From the NCBI GenBank assembly GCA_963556145.1, contig OY744463.1, positions 434,001 through 498,000 of the forward strand: a DNA stretch of 64,000 bases, written 5' to 3'. Source of the stretch: Hygrocybe punicea (lineage: Eukaryota; Basidiomycota; Agaricomycetes; Agaricales; Hygrophoraceae). A model generated the notes under the pieces. The model saw only the letters and a program-made list of their open reading frames with translations. It had not been told where the DNA came from and made no database searches. Every line of letters begins with the position of its first letter. The stretch's first letter is position 1. Below, piece by piece: positions 34,894 to 46,862 of the stretch. A program made the translations under genes and the position numbers.

Positions 34894-37050
34894 GGGGAGT
34901 TGACGATGAAACGGCTGACGACGGTATTGAAGGGCACATAACGACCACCACGATCGGAGCGAACCTGAGTTGCCCAGGCAGTCCGTGCCGGTTCGGTACA
35001 GCGGTTCGGAGTCCGATGAGTTTTCTCAACGCCCTGAGTGTTGCCTGGACCTGAGTACTGTCGTCATACGATCAGAATTTGTATACAAAAGCGTATTCGA
35101 TTCGTGGATCCCGATTAATACATTAATACAAAAAGCAATTTATGGTAGATGATTGCTGAGTGGTGACGGTGGGGGGCTATACAAGAAAAATTATGAACGG
35201 ACCTCCTTTCCATACAACGCGGGCGCGCTCGACGTCAAAAAATCATATCGGACCAAAAAGCACCCCGTACTAACTAAAATGGGCTATACACATATCGCTG
35301 AGCAACGACCGAACGAAAACAATGCGACGGCGAAAACTCGAATGAGGGCGTGGGCGCGCCAAGACAAGAGAGAAACGACTAGAACAAAGACGCGTCAGAA
35401 AACGTAAGTTGGGTAACAAAAACCAAAACGACGGACAATCCATTCATCTGAAAGGACAATTCGGCGCATGGCTTCCGCGCCAACCGCAATGGCAGCACTG
35501 CGGCGAACTGTGGTTTACGCGGGTGTTTCCGGTGTTGGTGAGATTGTAGGGTAACGATGCGTGTAGAATGATAGGCATCGACAAGAAACTGGGATGGTGG
35601 TATGACGACGGGCGCGTCGCGATCATGGCGGATGGGGACGACGAAGCCATCGAGGAGAGCGCAGAGTACATTGTAAAAAATGAGGATGGGTAAGGTGGAG
35701 GCAAAAGCGGGATGAGAAAGGCTGCTGTGTTCGTCGTCAGCGGAGCGGAACTGGTCTGAGGAATGAAAAATATGCAGGCTTTTTATCTGTTTCTGCCACT
35801 TCGGCATAGATCGGCATCCAACAGGAATAACCGACCCGAAGTTCAGGAAGCATCTGGTGGCGTTTCCCTCTCTCTCTGAGTAGGTCCCGTGCCACTCTCC
35901 CTTCGCTCCAAACCAAAATCCCGGTTGATATGACAAGTCCCCCAACTTTATAAATCTGAAACAAATTGTATCAATTAGTTTATTTATTTATTTGTTACCA
36001 AAAAAGGCAAAGCGGACGCTGATTACCTTTGGCTCTTCAGGGAAAGAAAAAAGGGGGGAGTGGGGTAGCAGTTCGGGCTTTGTTTTCTTCCCTCTCAGTC
36101 AGACCTCGGAAAGCACAAAGGGAGGGATATCCACGCTAGTGCGATATGCGATGCGACGCGCGAGAACAATGCCTGCGAAAACTTTCCCATGGCTATGCCA
36201 TGTTTGGGGATGGACTCGGGAGGGTGATCTGCGTGAATACCGTTTTGCCGCGTCTCGATAAAGCCCTCCCTCCCTCCATAAGACCGCGAAGGAGGGAAAA
36301 GAATCCAACGAGGGGGATATCATCAGCGGGGCCCACGCTGGCCGCTCTCTTGGCAATGAATTCATGAAAGAAGTTTCGAACTGTGAAACAATAATTCAGC
36401 ACAAAGACGTCTCTAGTCTGGGAAATGGGCACTCGCAATAATTGCTGTTCTTTTGCCAGACTAGGATTTGCCAAGCGACCAGCCAGCCAGCCAGCCGACC
36501 ATCATGGCAGTCTGCCATGCATGGCACCAATTTGTCGCTCACAACACGATATATTGCGCGCAACCTGGTGCCAAGGCGATGAACTTGCAGCTGACTGCCA
36601 TGGTCGGAGTTCACAAGACAAAAGGTCTTTTTGGTCCAAAATAAATAAACAATAAAAAACCTTGGTTTGGCCAAAAAAGCCATTTGGCGCCGTCATTCGG
36701 GTACCATAGTTACCTCGAGAACATTAGCTACTAACAGCAGTGGCCGCCACTTCGTCAATGAGGTGTTCTTTCGCCGGGGAAAAAAAAAAAACTCGAGAAT
36801 CTGGACCAGCCAGTCCGTCCTGGTCGGAGGGCCTAATGCGCCGTCATTCTCAATGCCCAATGGGCAAGGACGCCACCTGTTCCTGTGCGCTTACTACTTG
36901 CTGCGAAGTTGTTAGACCTGACAGCTTAAAAGCTTGAAACGCTGTGATACCCTCCCATGATGTACAGACACGCATAACGTACAATAACCGTCTTCGCTCC
37001 CCTCGGCCCTGTACCTTTCATCATGTCCTGGGTCGTGGTTCCAGCTCGCG
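34894..37050. other. Region with one unassigned open frame
   Basis: The longest candidate is a minus-strand frame at 35379-35945 (188 codons), which has a hydrophobic segment (LPILIFYNVLCALLDGFVV) but no recognised motif and no supporting splice pattern. Promoter sequence of the hydratase gene lies at the left. I see nothing else to support. Confidence 0.3.
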
Positions 37051-39148
37051 TTACATCTTCTTCCGAGTCGGCGCCTGGCTATACCACTCGGGAACCTCGT
37101 GTGCCTTCGGCACAGCTTTCCTTCTGATCTCCTTGACCTCCCTCTCCTCCTCTGCTTCCTTCTCCCTCCTCTTCTCCTCCATTGCCCTCTCAATTTCCTT
37201 CTGTTTTTCCCTTATCATCTCGTCGAACTTCTGCCTCTCCTTTGCCCTATCATCAGTGCACAGTTGAAAAGGGATGGGCTGCACCGGGTTCTTATCCTTG
37301 CGAGAAGCCAAAAATTCTGCTTGCTGCGCTGCGTGAAGTAACTTGAAGTCAGGCACCTGATGTCGGTTATGATGAAGTCTGTTCCGTCCAGTCGAGACCT
37401 CCGTCTCTTTCTTCTCCAATTCAATTTTACGAGCCTCGATCCGCGCATCCAATTGGAATGTGAACTGCACCGGTTTTATGGTGGGGTTTGTGCGGGCCAA
37501 ATTTGGATTCTAAATATTCAGAAACGGGCATGGCATGGCATGGCATGGCATGGCATGGCGTGGGGCAGATGGATGAATGTTGGATCAACAACCAAAAACA
37601 CGTTTCCACAACCTGAAATGGTCACGTACCGGAGCTTCAGCATACGGCATGGGTCTAGACCCTACCACTCTGCTTCCCTGACGGGGCAGAATATTCTCTG
37701 ACCGGCTTAATGACGGCTGCGATAACTCGTTATCATCTTTCGTTTTGCCTCTGACCGCCCGACGAGATCCTCGAACATCGGTCTTCGTTTTCTCTCGGCG
37801 GCCAACACCACTCGAGTGCAAGCTGGAACCCGAGCTAGAGCTAGAACCGATCACGTTATCTCGCGCAGATGGTCGCAAAGCCGCGGCATCAAATGCTGCA
37901 TCGTTCACTTTGCCTTTCTTGCACGGTTGCTTTGGAGATGACGTTGAATCGGGAGAAGCTCTTTTCTTGGAAAGCCGCATGGGAGATTTTGATGGCGCTG
38001 TCTGGTTTTGAACTGGACCACCAGACATTGGTTTGTGTTCGCCACGGGAGAGTTCAACCAGTGTTAATGACCCTGATGAGGCGTCCACCGTTGGACAGTT
38101 ATGCGTTCCCTTCGGAAGTTGTGGGCAATGCCTGTCGAATATTTTTTGTTCGGAGTTGAAATGCCTGCAATGTTGTTAGGGTCGGCGCTCGCAGAGTAGT
38201 GTGAAACGCCAATGACAAACTTACCCAAATGAGGTCATTAGTTTTTGGCCTTCTCCATCTGCAACAGCTCCACCAGCCGGAAAACCTTTATTTTGGTTCA
38301 ACCTGAACTGGCTTGCATCCCGGTGAACGACTACTTCCTCTGGGGCGAGCTGCGCATTATGCACGATTTCTTCTATTAGACGCCCGGGCTCTGATTTTCG
38401 AGAAGCTGCCATTATGGCTCGGGTCAGGCGGGACTTAGGTAACTTATCGAGAGGCTTTGAGATGCCACCCTCTGTGATGACAGTCTGATCCAACAAATTA
38501 GCTGTGATTATGACAGTTAGGAGACGGCCTGGCCTGGTGACTCACGCGTTTGGCGGGCTTCTTCACATTTGCAGGCTGCACAGCCCGTGGAGCTATCCCA
38601 GAACGATGCTCGGGATTGAGTAATGACACGTCCACCATGTTGGCAGGTGAATTTGGTCGTTCGGCGATTGCAAGGGGCTCTTTCTGGTAATGTCCAGATG
38701 AGCCTCCACCCATTAATGCTGTGGCATCGGTTGCGATGGTGGGTTTGGGTCTGGCCCTTCCGATTGTGCGCGCGGTAGGTTGGTACTTGGCAATTTGTGT
38801 TGGGACTGTCGTTGTATGCGTCTCGTTTAGCGCGACTTGTGTTTCGGGAAGTTTTGGCAATGTTTTCGAAGGAGACGACGGTCCGCCGACATCTGCAGCA
38901 GCAGTACTAGCCTCAGACCTCGGTTTTGGTCTGGGTGTCAGTTGACTGAGAGTTAGTGGCTCGTGCGTATGTTCGATCTTTTCGGGAGCCAGGGTTACGA
39001 CACTGTCATCTGCACCGCGGAGAAAGTCGTCATCATTATTTGCCAGTAGAAAGTCGCTGTAGGTTGCTGCGAGGGGGATCTGGAACGAGGAGTCAGAGAG
39101 ATCCGGAAGATGTCGGGAGCTCAGTTCCGCGGTGGGCGGACGTGGCAT
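37051..39148 (-). CDS. TPX2-domain microtubule-associated protein
   Basis: Four exons (38546-39148, 38225-38484, 37630-38164, 37051-37509) give 618 residues. The N-terminal two thirds are disordered and rich in Ser, Pro and Lys. The last 150 residues carry the TPX2 C-terminal domain: KPVQFTFQLDARIEARK, VPDFKLLHAAQQAEFLASRK, FDEMIREKQKEIERA and VPKAHEVPEWYSQAP. Proteins of this group bind microtubules and help spindle assembly. Within exon 4 a 45-nt stretch (GTCTCG...ACATCAG) begins with GT and ends with AG just before VPDFK. Splicing it out would give 603 residues and bring the two family motifs together. The third intron contains a GCATG-type pentamer repeat (37527-37560). Confidence 0.87.
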
Positions 39149-40571
39149 CGTATCTTGAGAGGTTTGATCCGGATTTCTATGTTGAACCTTTATTCTGCAA
39201 AATGTTTAACCTGGGGTTTTCAAGGTAGCTGTATACAAGGTTTTGGACCGAGTACGGAGTGGTTGTGTAAAGCTGGCCGTGTGAACAAACTCGACACGCG
39301 TCAACATCACATGACCGTGACTTTGTCCAAGTCCTTGCAAGGTTCCCTCCTCTTGCGAGCTTTCACGACCTCCCGCTTAACCGTTGCGCGTACCCGGTCA
39401 TTGCGTTGAATAAACTCGATATTCTCCGCCGTTGTCGGATTTTCTTGACGAGATGGGACATTTCACATTTCCTTTTCCGCAATCATGGCCGAAAGTAACC
39501 ACCCTGCACCAAGATCAATTTGGATGGCTTCGGTGACCTTTTAATTGTGTCGCCTATTTGCGGACTTAGACCTCCATCTCGAATGTCAGAATCTCTCCCA
39601 TACAATTCAAAAAGTACGTGTTTGATATATTGTAGTTGCCAAGTTGAATCTAAACAACAAACTGCTTCACACCAGGTGTCGAATGTATCCTTTGCAGGGA
39701 TTGATATTGTTCCTACTACACCGTGCGTGTGACCTATTAATAACCCCCCAATCTTGCATCCAATCCAGACCCGGGAACGTGTTGGATTTCCACGCCTCTT
39801 TGTGACCTAGCCCCAACTCCTTGCTATCGCCTGCCTCTCCTTCGATCTTCTTATGCGTCTAGACACCTGGAAGCAACTTCTACAAACCCACAATTCGTGA
39901 TCGCCGTGATGCTGAACTCCTGTTTAAGGTTATCTATTATAATAATCCCCTTGGAAGCAAGGTCCTTCACATTCTGGCATTTTCTCGAACACCACACCTC
40001 TTTTGCCTTCTATTCTGGGACCGTACTGCGCACATCGTGTCACATCATAACCCAAGCTTTCAAAAATCCGACGCTTGGTCATACATGATTCAAGTTCATC
40101 TGAAGAGGATCTGCATTGCCATATGTGTCCTATCCGAGTCTTGATTCTTCTTCTCTTCCCCCTGGTCATTGCAATTCAAGCCCGGCCCTCACCCGGTGCT
40201 AACTTAAAAGGAACACCTCAGCCCCTGCAACAGAATTGTTTTACTGACTGATCCGTGTCGTGTACACCTTTTCAGGATCTTCGGATTGCCAAGTACATCG
40301 CTTTTTGCAACGAGGACCAAATCTAGGGTGCGAATTTTATTTATATAAGAATTGTTGGTAGCCCCTTCGCTTGGAAAAGATGGTTATCCCCCTTTGTTCT
40401 CATTGAAAGCGAAGTCCATCGCTTTTGGGTCTCGAATGAATTCTACACATGGATCTGCAACTTGTTGCCGGTAACCGGTAACCGGTGGGCTGGTGACCGT
40501 GTAAAGATGTGCTCCGAATAGGATAGTGAGGGTTGATCGAATTGACATGGGCTGATTTTGCTCAACCATCA
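39149..40571. other. Intergenic region
   Basis: The left few hundred bases are the probable promoter of the TPX2-domain gene; the rest lies beyond the 3' end of the NIF3-like gene. Only short chance open frames are seen, without recognisable motifs. Confidence 0.4.
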
Positions 40572-41959
40572 TTAAAATTCGCCTTGAATGATCTGTAGTG
40601 GATGCCTGTCCTGCTGACTGACATGGACTTCGATACGGGTTGCACTGTCCGAGTCGTGGGCAAGCTCTTGCCGGAGCTTGGATGCCAGAATTGGGAGGTA
40701 TCCCCGTTCAGTGTTTGTGTGACCACCTTGCCAGGTTTAGTTTTTTTTTTTTTTGAGTTTGCCAAGTCAGGGCAGAAAAGAAAAAAAGAGACAATTCAGT
40801 GAATTAGTTCTGCCTTGAACGAGCTCCCTTACAAACTCACATAGAATGACATGCGTGCCAGCAGCCACCGCTGCAAGGACTTCATGCTGAGAAGAAAGTC
40901 AAAAGTAACTCGGTCAATATGAGGGCGTCAAAAAAGCGGGCGGGTAACGTACATGAGACATCTCGCCAGTGAAATAGACGTCGGCTGGAAGGCCGATGAG
41001 CATCGATCCCCCCGAACCGGCGCATATAGCCACGGTGCGAATGCCTTGAGCAGCGTGATTTTTGGCATACCCTACTTGAACTGCGTGGGCCATATGACCG
41101 TGACGGGAGATAGGTATTCGCCGTGGCAAAAGCATACATTAATAATAAAAATGGAGCAAAGAAATTTGTAAGACATCAGTGATGAAGAGGCATAAAAAAA
41201 AATTGACAGACTCTGCGAAAGCCCTAGATACTTCATAATCCTTTTCTCCAGCTCCCGCATGTCAATCGGTTCTTTCAAGGTGACCAGCCTCCCTTCACCC
41301 CCCTCAGTCTTCCCATTTGGATCGAGTTTCTCTTGACCGAGTATGCGAATGTCCCCATCATCACTCTTTCCCTTCCCCCCCAGGCCCAACACGCCTTCTG
41401 CAAGCCAATCATTCACTCCACCCCACACAGAGTCCATGGCGGTGTGTGGACTGTATACTGAGATACCCTGCGTCACACATCGCAGCAGAGATGATTGCAA
41501 AGGATTTGCGAGGGTAAAGGACGTGAGGGGCTTGAAAATCGGGGGATGATATGAGACGATGAGGGAAGTGGGAGACGGCGTGGAGGTGAGTGCCTCGGTG
41601 AGGACTTCGGGGGTGAGGCTGGTGAAGATTATATTTTATATGAGTTGTGAAAAAGCGCCTTCCGTCGAGCAGAGAACATACTCGATTGTAAGAAGAACAC
41701 GGTTCGCGCCCGGCTTTTGGTAGGGAGATTCTACGTATACGTCGCCAATTTCAGTACGGGGAACATGTTAGAAATTTTATTAGTACGGCGCACCTAGCAA
41801 TAAACCGACCTAGAACTTGAATTGTGAGCAATATGTATTATTAGTATCCTCACCCGGAGGACTGGGAGCATGGCTTACATTGTCCCATTTTCCTGCAAGG
41901 CGCAGGGGTGCGATTCGCTCCATCGCTTTGCACACAGTTTTGACCAGCGGCACGGACAT
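40572..41959 (-). CDS. NIF3-like dinuclear metal protein
   Basis: Seven exons (41879-41959, 41794-41809, 41682-41730, 41212-41618, 40953-41080, 40841-40886, 40572-40726) give 293 residues. Family landmarks appear in order: the N-terminal LAGKWDNVGLLLE, the metal-site stretches SYHPPIFKP and SPHTAMD, the C-terminal AICAGSGGSMLIGLPADVYF, TGEMSHHEVLAA and CGHTNTERGYL. Relatives (YbgI, NIF3L1, yeast Nif3) bind two metal ions; GTP cyclohydrolase or other hydrolase activity has been proposed, but the substrate in fungi is not settled. A 16-nt exon (41794-41809) carries the end of the WDNVGLLLE motif, and the total stays in frame only with it. Confidence 0.9.
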
Positions 41960-42089
41960 GAGAGTTCAGCAGAAAAGACTTTACAAGGTGATAAGCCAAA
42001 CAAAAACAAGTATACTGATACGTCCCAACTAAATAAAAAAAACAATAATCTGTCCGAAATATTATTACACAGAAAGTCCCTCCAAAAAA

Positions 42090-43288
42090 TTACAGGCGTA
42101 TGACCCCGTTCGAGTCCATCCCCTTCCCGTTCCTTGGGGACGTCAGAGGGGGACCACCACCCTCCCCCAACTCAACGTCATTCCCGCTAAGCGAAATCAA
42201 AGATTCACGCTCGCCATTTGAAGCTGGGACCGATCCTTGCTCCGAGTCAATGCGTCGCCTTCTAGGACTGGACAGATCGTCGTAATCATCCACGTTCCCT
42301 ACCGGTGACGGTCCGTCAGTCCTGCTCATCCACTGATGGCTGTGCGGATTCGTCTCCCGATTCTGGTTCCTACTACCCACATTCCCAGCCGTTCCACCAG
42401 AGCGAGCGCCCTGAAGGCTGTTATAGAATGCGCGCAAAACCTCGCCCAGGATGTCCCACGTAGCGCTCGCATGATATTTTAGCGAGGTCCACGAGAAATG
42501 TGGGATCTGGTTGAACCCAGAGAGCTTGAGAATGACTCGGTTGTATAGAGTTCCTAGGAGTAAGTAGAGCATGAGGATGATGACGATGGTTAGGACGATT
42601 ACGGCGATGGGCGAGGATAACCAGCCCTTTTCGGAGGTCGGGCAAGCAGACTGTAAATATAATGCGAGTTGTGATGAGGTAGGGGGAGTTGGAATGTTTT
42701 ACTAACGAGTGTCCTCCATTCCAAGAAAAAGGAACATGCGTCTTCATCCTGAGGGGGTAGCTGGGCTATCAGTGTGGGGAGCCCGGATCCGGATCCTGAG
42801 GCGTAACGATCGCAGATAAACTGAATTGTAGTGGAGCCCGTGAGTCGATTGTCTGTTGAACAAGTGGAGCCAGATGTCATCTGAAGCACTGGACTTGAGC
42901 CGCGCATAGCCAGAGTAGTGTTCACAACACTACGTCAACAAAAAAAAAAAAAAAAAAAGAAACGTTAAGAGTTGCAGATCGCTGGAGAATAACGCTTACC
43001 CAAGGGAAAAATCCCCATGATCTAGACGGATGAAGCCTCCGACGTCGGCCGGGTTGGGGACATTGAGAGCCCAAGTTTCGTGTGCAACACCTCTGCATAC
43101 GTTGAGGATAAATTCATGTCCCCCGAGCGATTTGAGTTCGTAGTCGTTCCTGAATAGCGATCATCTTGGATGTTGGTTCAATCATTGACATTGTGAAAAA
43201 CGGAAAAAAATGCCTACGGCCTGCTGAGGGGATTCAGGTCGTAATAATACCCATTGTGGTGGATGGTGCAAGCTTTTTCTTCTGACAT
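42090..43288 (-). CDS. MRH-domain (mannose-6-phosphate receptor-like/ATG27-like) membrane protein
   Basis: Four exons (43218-43288, 43000-43149, 42707-42929, 42090-42650) give 334 residues. The luminal part reads ACTIHHNGYYYDLNPL, FILNVCRGVAHETWAL, GGFIRLDHGDFSLG, TIQFICDRYASG and CSFFLEWRTLSACP, the cysteine pattern of mannose-6-phosphate receptor homology domains. One transmembrane helix follows (IAVIVLTIVIILMLYLLLG), then a cytosolic tail of about 140 residues rich in Ser, Asn and Arg. Such proteins recycle between Golgi and endosome, and ATG27 also serves autophagy. From the best ATG (43288) there is no signal peptide, which is odd for this topology. A first exon may be missed, or the gene may be truncated. 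It is transcribed divergently from the complex I gene, 104 bp between start codons. Confidence 0.78.
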
Positions 43289-43392
43289 CTTGTAAGGGGT
43301 TTGCCCTCACTGGAGGAGAGTCGACGTCGTGTGCGACAAGTTCCAACCCGGCAACTGCCGACCGAATTCTGGTCCCGTAGACGCTACTCACC

Positions 43393-45608
43393 ATGGCCTC
43401 TGCCCTATTGCGTCGCCAACTGCCACAGGCGGCAAGGCGAATATTTTGCCGTCACATCTCATCAACCCCCGTATTCCATCAAGCAAGTCCTGTAGAAGGA
43501 ACTGCGAACCGAGTCGTAAAGAATGCCTTCGACACCCACATCGTCGAAGACTTGCAGGGCATGAGTGCAGCGGAAATCCTAAGCGAGAGCGGGGCAAGGA
43601 ACGATGCAAAGATGAGGCACTTTACTGGTGGGTTTAATCCTTCCTTGTATCGTGAACTCCAAACCCGATGATTGACGGTATGGTCACAGTCAACTTTGGG
43701 TGAGCTGTACCGATTCGTAAACCTGCCTTGTCCATTTGAGCTCACCATTGTTTCGAAAGTCCACAACATCCCGCGGCACACGGTGTGCTCCGGATGATTC
43801 TTGAGATGAACGGCGAAGAAATATTGCGTGCAGATCCGGTACGTTTCTCGTCTGCCCAACTCAATGTAAGATGCCCTGATTTCTCTGTGCTGCACACAGC
43901 ACATTGGTCTTCTCCACCGTGGAACAGAGAAACTCATCGAGTACAAAACATACATTCAAGCATTACCATACTTTGATCGACTCGACTACGTCTCCATGAG
44001 TAAACGGCTTTCCATACCAATACCATTCTTACCACTAACTCACACCATCGTAGTGACGAACGAGCAGTGTTACTCTCTCGCAGTTGAGAAACTACTCAAC
44101 ATCGAGGTTCCAGAACGTGCTAAATGGATACGGACAATGTTTGGCGAGATTACCCGCATTCTCAACCGCAAGTTTCTTTTTACTATTGCTGCAAATTTTG
44201 TTTGAATTGGGGTTATATATTTGCCCCTTTTAGATCTGATGGCGGTTCTCACGCACACCATGGATGTCGGCGCCCTAACACCGTTTCTGTGGGGTTTTGA
44301 AGAGCGAGAAAAACTCATGGAGTTCTACGAGCGTGTCTCCGGGGCACGGCTGCATTCTGCCTACGTCCGTCCCGGTGGGGTCGCGTTCGACCTCCCTCAT
44401 GGCTTGCTAGAGGACATCTTCAAGTGGGCAACGCAGTTCAGCAGCAGGGTAGACGAGATCGAAGAGGTCGTCACCGGGAACAGAATCTGGCAACACCGGA
44501 CAATTGGCGTGGGGAAAGTAACGGCGAAGCAGGCGCTGGATTACAGTTTTTCGGGCGTCATGTTGAGGGGGAGTGGGATACCGTGGGATTTGAGAAAGGT
44601 TGCGCCCTATGATAAGTATGGCGAGGTCAAGTTTTTTTCTTCACCCAGTGTGTGTGTGAAGGCTTGGATTATTTCAGTTGACTCTTGCATGGTGATCTAG
44701 GTCGAGTTTGAAGTGCCAGTTGGGAAAAATGGCGACTCGTATGATCGATATCTGTGCCGAGTGCAGGAATTCAGAGAGAGTCTGCATATCATCCACCAAG
44801 TACATTTTGAAAAATCTATTTTTTTCCAACTATCAGAAATTCGTTGCTCACGCACCGTTGTCCAGTGCTTGAACAAGATGCCGACAGGTGCTATCAAAGT
44901 CGACGATCACAAGCTCGTACCTCCTCCTCGTGCATCAATGAAGGAGAGCATGGAGTCCCTGATCCATCATTTCAAGGTCTGTTACTCTGTGGAGTTCATC
45001 AAGACAAAAAAATATGCAAATGACAATCTCGCAGATCTTTAGCGAAGGATATTCGGTTCCGCCGGGAGAGACATACAGTGCTATCGAGGCTCCCAAAGGC
45101 GAAATGGCTGTTTATCTCGTTTCGTTGCGTAGCCATCTTCTTCTCAATGACATCCATTTCTGATTATTTTTTTTCAACATTAGGGATGGTACCAATCGTC
45201 CATACCGATGCAGTATCCGTGCCCCCGGCTTCGCACATCTCGCTGGAGCTGATTTCATGATGAGACGTGAGCATTTTTCTTGACGTGTGTATGTGTGTGT
45301 GTATCCATTTCTGATGATCATATTATTGACTCTTTCAGATGTTGCGTATTTTTTTCTTTCTTACTTTACGAGCGGTGCCAGGTTTCTGACGATGTAACAT
45401 TCATTAGCATATGCTGGCAGATGCTGTTACGATTATAGGAACAATGGTGAGCAATTATCAGGTGCAGTCTCCCAACGTTGTTGACTTGCGATATAGGATC
45501 TCGTGTTCGGGTATGTTTTTGTTCTTCTGTTTTTCGTTTACTCTTGTATTTCATCGGTGAAACTGATTGTTTTTCCGGTTGCTGTGGTGTAGTGAGGTCG
45601 ACAGATAG
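43393..45608 (+). CDS. Complex I 49-kDa subunit (NADH:ubiquinone oxidoreductase)
   Basis: Fourteen exons: 43393-43627, 43690-43699, 43760-43838, 43900-43999, 44054-44167, 44234-44625, 44701-44799, 44866-44976, 45035-45123, 45184-45266, 45339-45340, 45408-45446, 45497-45510, 45593-45608. The total is 1383 nt, 460 residues. The N-terminus ([18 protein letters not shown]) looks like a mitochondrial presequence. The mature protein shows [15 protein letters not shown], the quinone-pocket region [50 protein letters not shown] and the C-terminal [19 protein letters not shown]. It forms part of the quinone-binding module of the peripheral arm. Exons of 10, 2, 14 and 16 nt are required, and the fifth intron (44168-44233) has a GC donor. 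The gene is intact. The neighbouring start at 43288 points the other way. Confidence 0.95.
45339..45340 (+). other. Two-nucleotide microexon of the complex I gene
   Basis: The exon before it ends ATGATGAGAC at 45266 and the exon after it starts CATATGCTGGCA at 45408. A single intron 45267-45407 would shift the frame and destroy the C-terminus. Inserting AT, between TCTTTCAG on its left and GTTGCG on its right, restores the codons for R-H-H-M-L-A-D, which fits the R-x-H-M-L-A-D pattern of the family. The flanking introns are 72 nt and 67 nt, normal for this gene. Confidence 0.75.
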
Positions 45609-45820
45609 ATAGATAGACGTGAGGCTGAATAAACTCCCGGGTTTCACGTGACTTTGCACTCTCGTATGATCCGAGTTGATTTGGAATTTGCTACCGTGAA
45701 TTCGAAAGTGCCGCCATGTTCCAGCAGGAACGAGATTTGTGAGAAAAGTCATGACAGTCACGCTTTTGCTTTTGCAATTGTGTCATCCTTTGCAATTGCT
45801 GACGGTGCTTAGACCCGCCG

Positions 45821-45828
45821 TATAAAAG
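45821..45828 (+). promoter_or_regulatory. TATA box of the glutaredoxin gene
   Basis: TATAAAAG lies 71 bp before the ATG at 45892. It almost touches an earlier in-frame ATG at 45829, which would then lie upstream of, or too close to, the start of transcription. Confidence 0.55.
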
Positions 45829-45891
45829 ATGGGCAGTCTTTTGTCACGCAGTGTTTCGTCCTCCCATCCAACCGCTCGCCAACAGCAAAAA

Positions 45892-46520
45892 ATGTCTGCC
45901 AGAAAGCTCGTAGAGGTCAGCTGTAAAAACTTACTTGTTTTTGTTTGCGTTGTGCTGAACACGAGTCTCGCAGACTGCCATAGCGGATAACTCTGTGACC
46001 ATCTTCTCAAAGACATATTGCCCTTATTGCAGGAGAACAAAGAGTCTCTTCCAATCAGAGTTTTCGGATGTCCCAGTAAAGGTTTACGAGTACGTTCCGT
46101 CTCTCCCCTTCACCTTCGGCGCTCACCTCGTTTTGTTGTGTCTCCGAAGACTTGACAAGAGGGATGACGGAGCTTCCATACAGAACTACCTCAGGGAGAA
46201 AACCGGCCAGAATACAGTGCCGAATATCTTCATCAGTATGTAGTTCTTCTACTCGCTTTGTCTGGCCATCTCACCCATTGACACCAGACCAGAAACATGT
46301 AGGAGGTGAGCTTCCGCAAAGCCCACCCATATATTTTTTTCAATTAGACAAATTGCTGTTCGTTTTAGGATGCGACGACGTGATGTCGCTCAACAGACGG
46401 GGCGTCCTTGCCAAGCTCGTAGACCCGTAAGTGTGCTGCTATATCTCCCATCGAAGATATGTTTTCTTGATGTGTTTTTCGCATTTGATGCCATGTAGAT
46501 CCATCTCGCCTCGTTTGTAG
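45892..46520 (+). CDS. Dithiol glutaredoxin
   Basis: Six exons (45892-45915, 45974-46089, 46150-46235, 46288-46305, 46369-46426, 46499-46520) give 107 residues, a classical glutaredoxin size. The active site is KTYCPYCRRTK, the cis-proline loop TVPNIFI, and the glutathione-binding end HVGGCDDV. The enzyme reduces disulfides and glutathione mixed disulfides, probably in the cytosol. I chose the ATG at 45892 because a TATA box sits 71 bp upstream. An in-frame ATG at 45829 would add 21 residues (MGSLLSRSVSSSHPTARQQQK) that look like a mitochondrial presequence, but it lies immediately after the TATA box. A 60-nt intron falls inside the helix after VKVYE. Confidence 0.92.
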
Positions 46521-46862
46521 TAGTGGCACCTGGCGGGGAAGTTTTGACTTCAATGGATGGACGTCAAGAATGAATCTGTTATGTGGAGTCTGCTTACATT
46601 TAGAGCTTCGTCATTGCGGCCTGGTGTGGGCCTAGACTTTAAACTATACACACTGGATTGGTCATTGAGCTAAGAAATAAGCTCGGCTGGGATGGAGGAA
46701 ACTCGTACCCTAGAAATAGACTCTGTGCAAACACTGCAAAAGAGTTTGCTCCAGGAGTCTAGAACACTCCGAGTCAATGCTTTATATAACGCAGTCCTCA
46801 TCGTGCAGCCTAGCAAAGTCCATCCAAGTTACTACCAGGCGCTACAACGCAGCAATATTAAT

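Noticed and set aside
37527..37560. GCATG-type pentamer repeat
   Set aside because: It is a simple microsatellite inside an intron of the TPX2-domain gene; nothing suggests a function.
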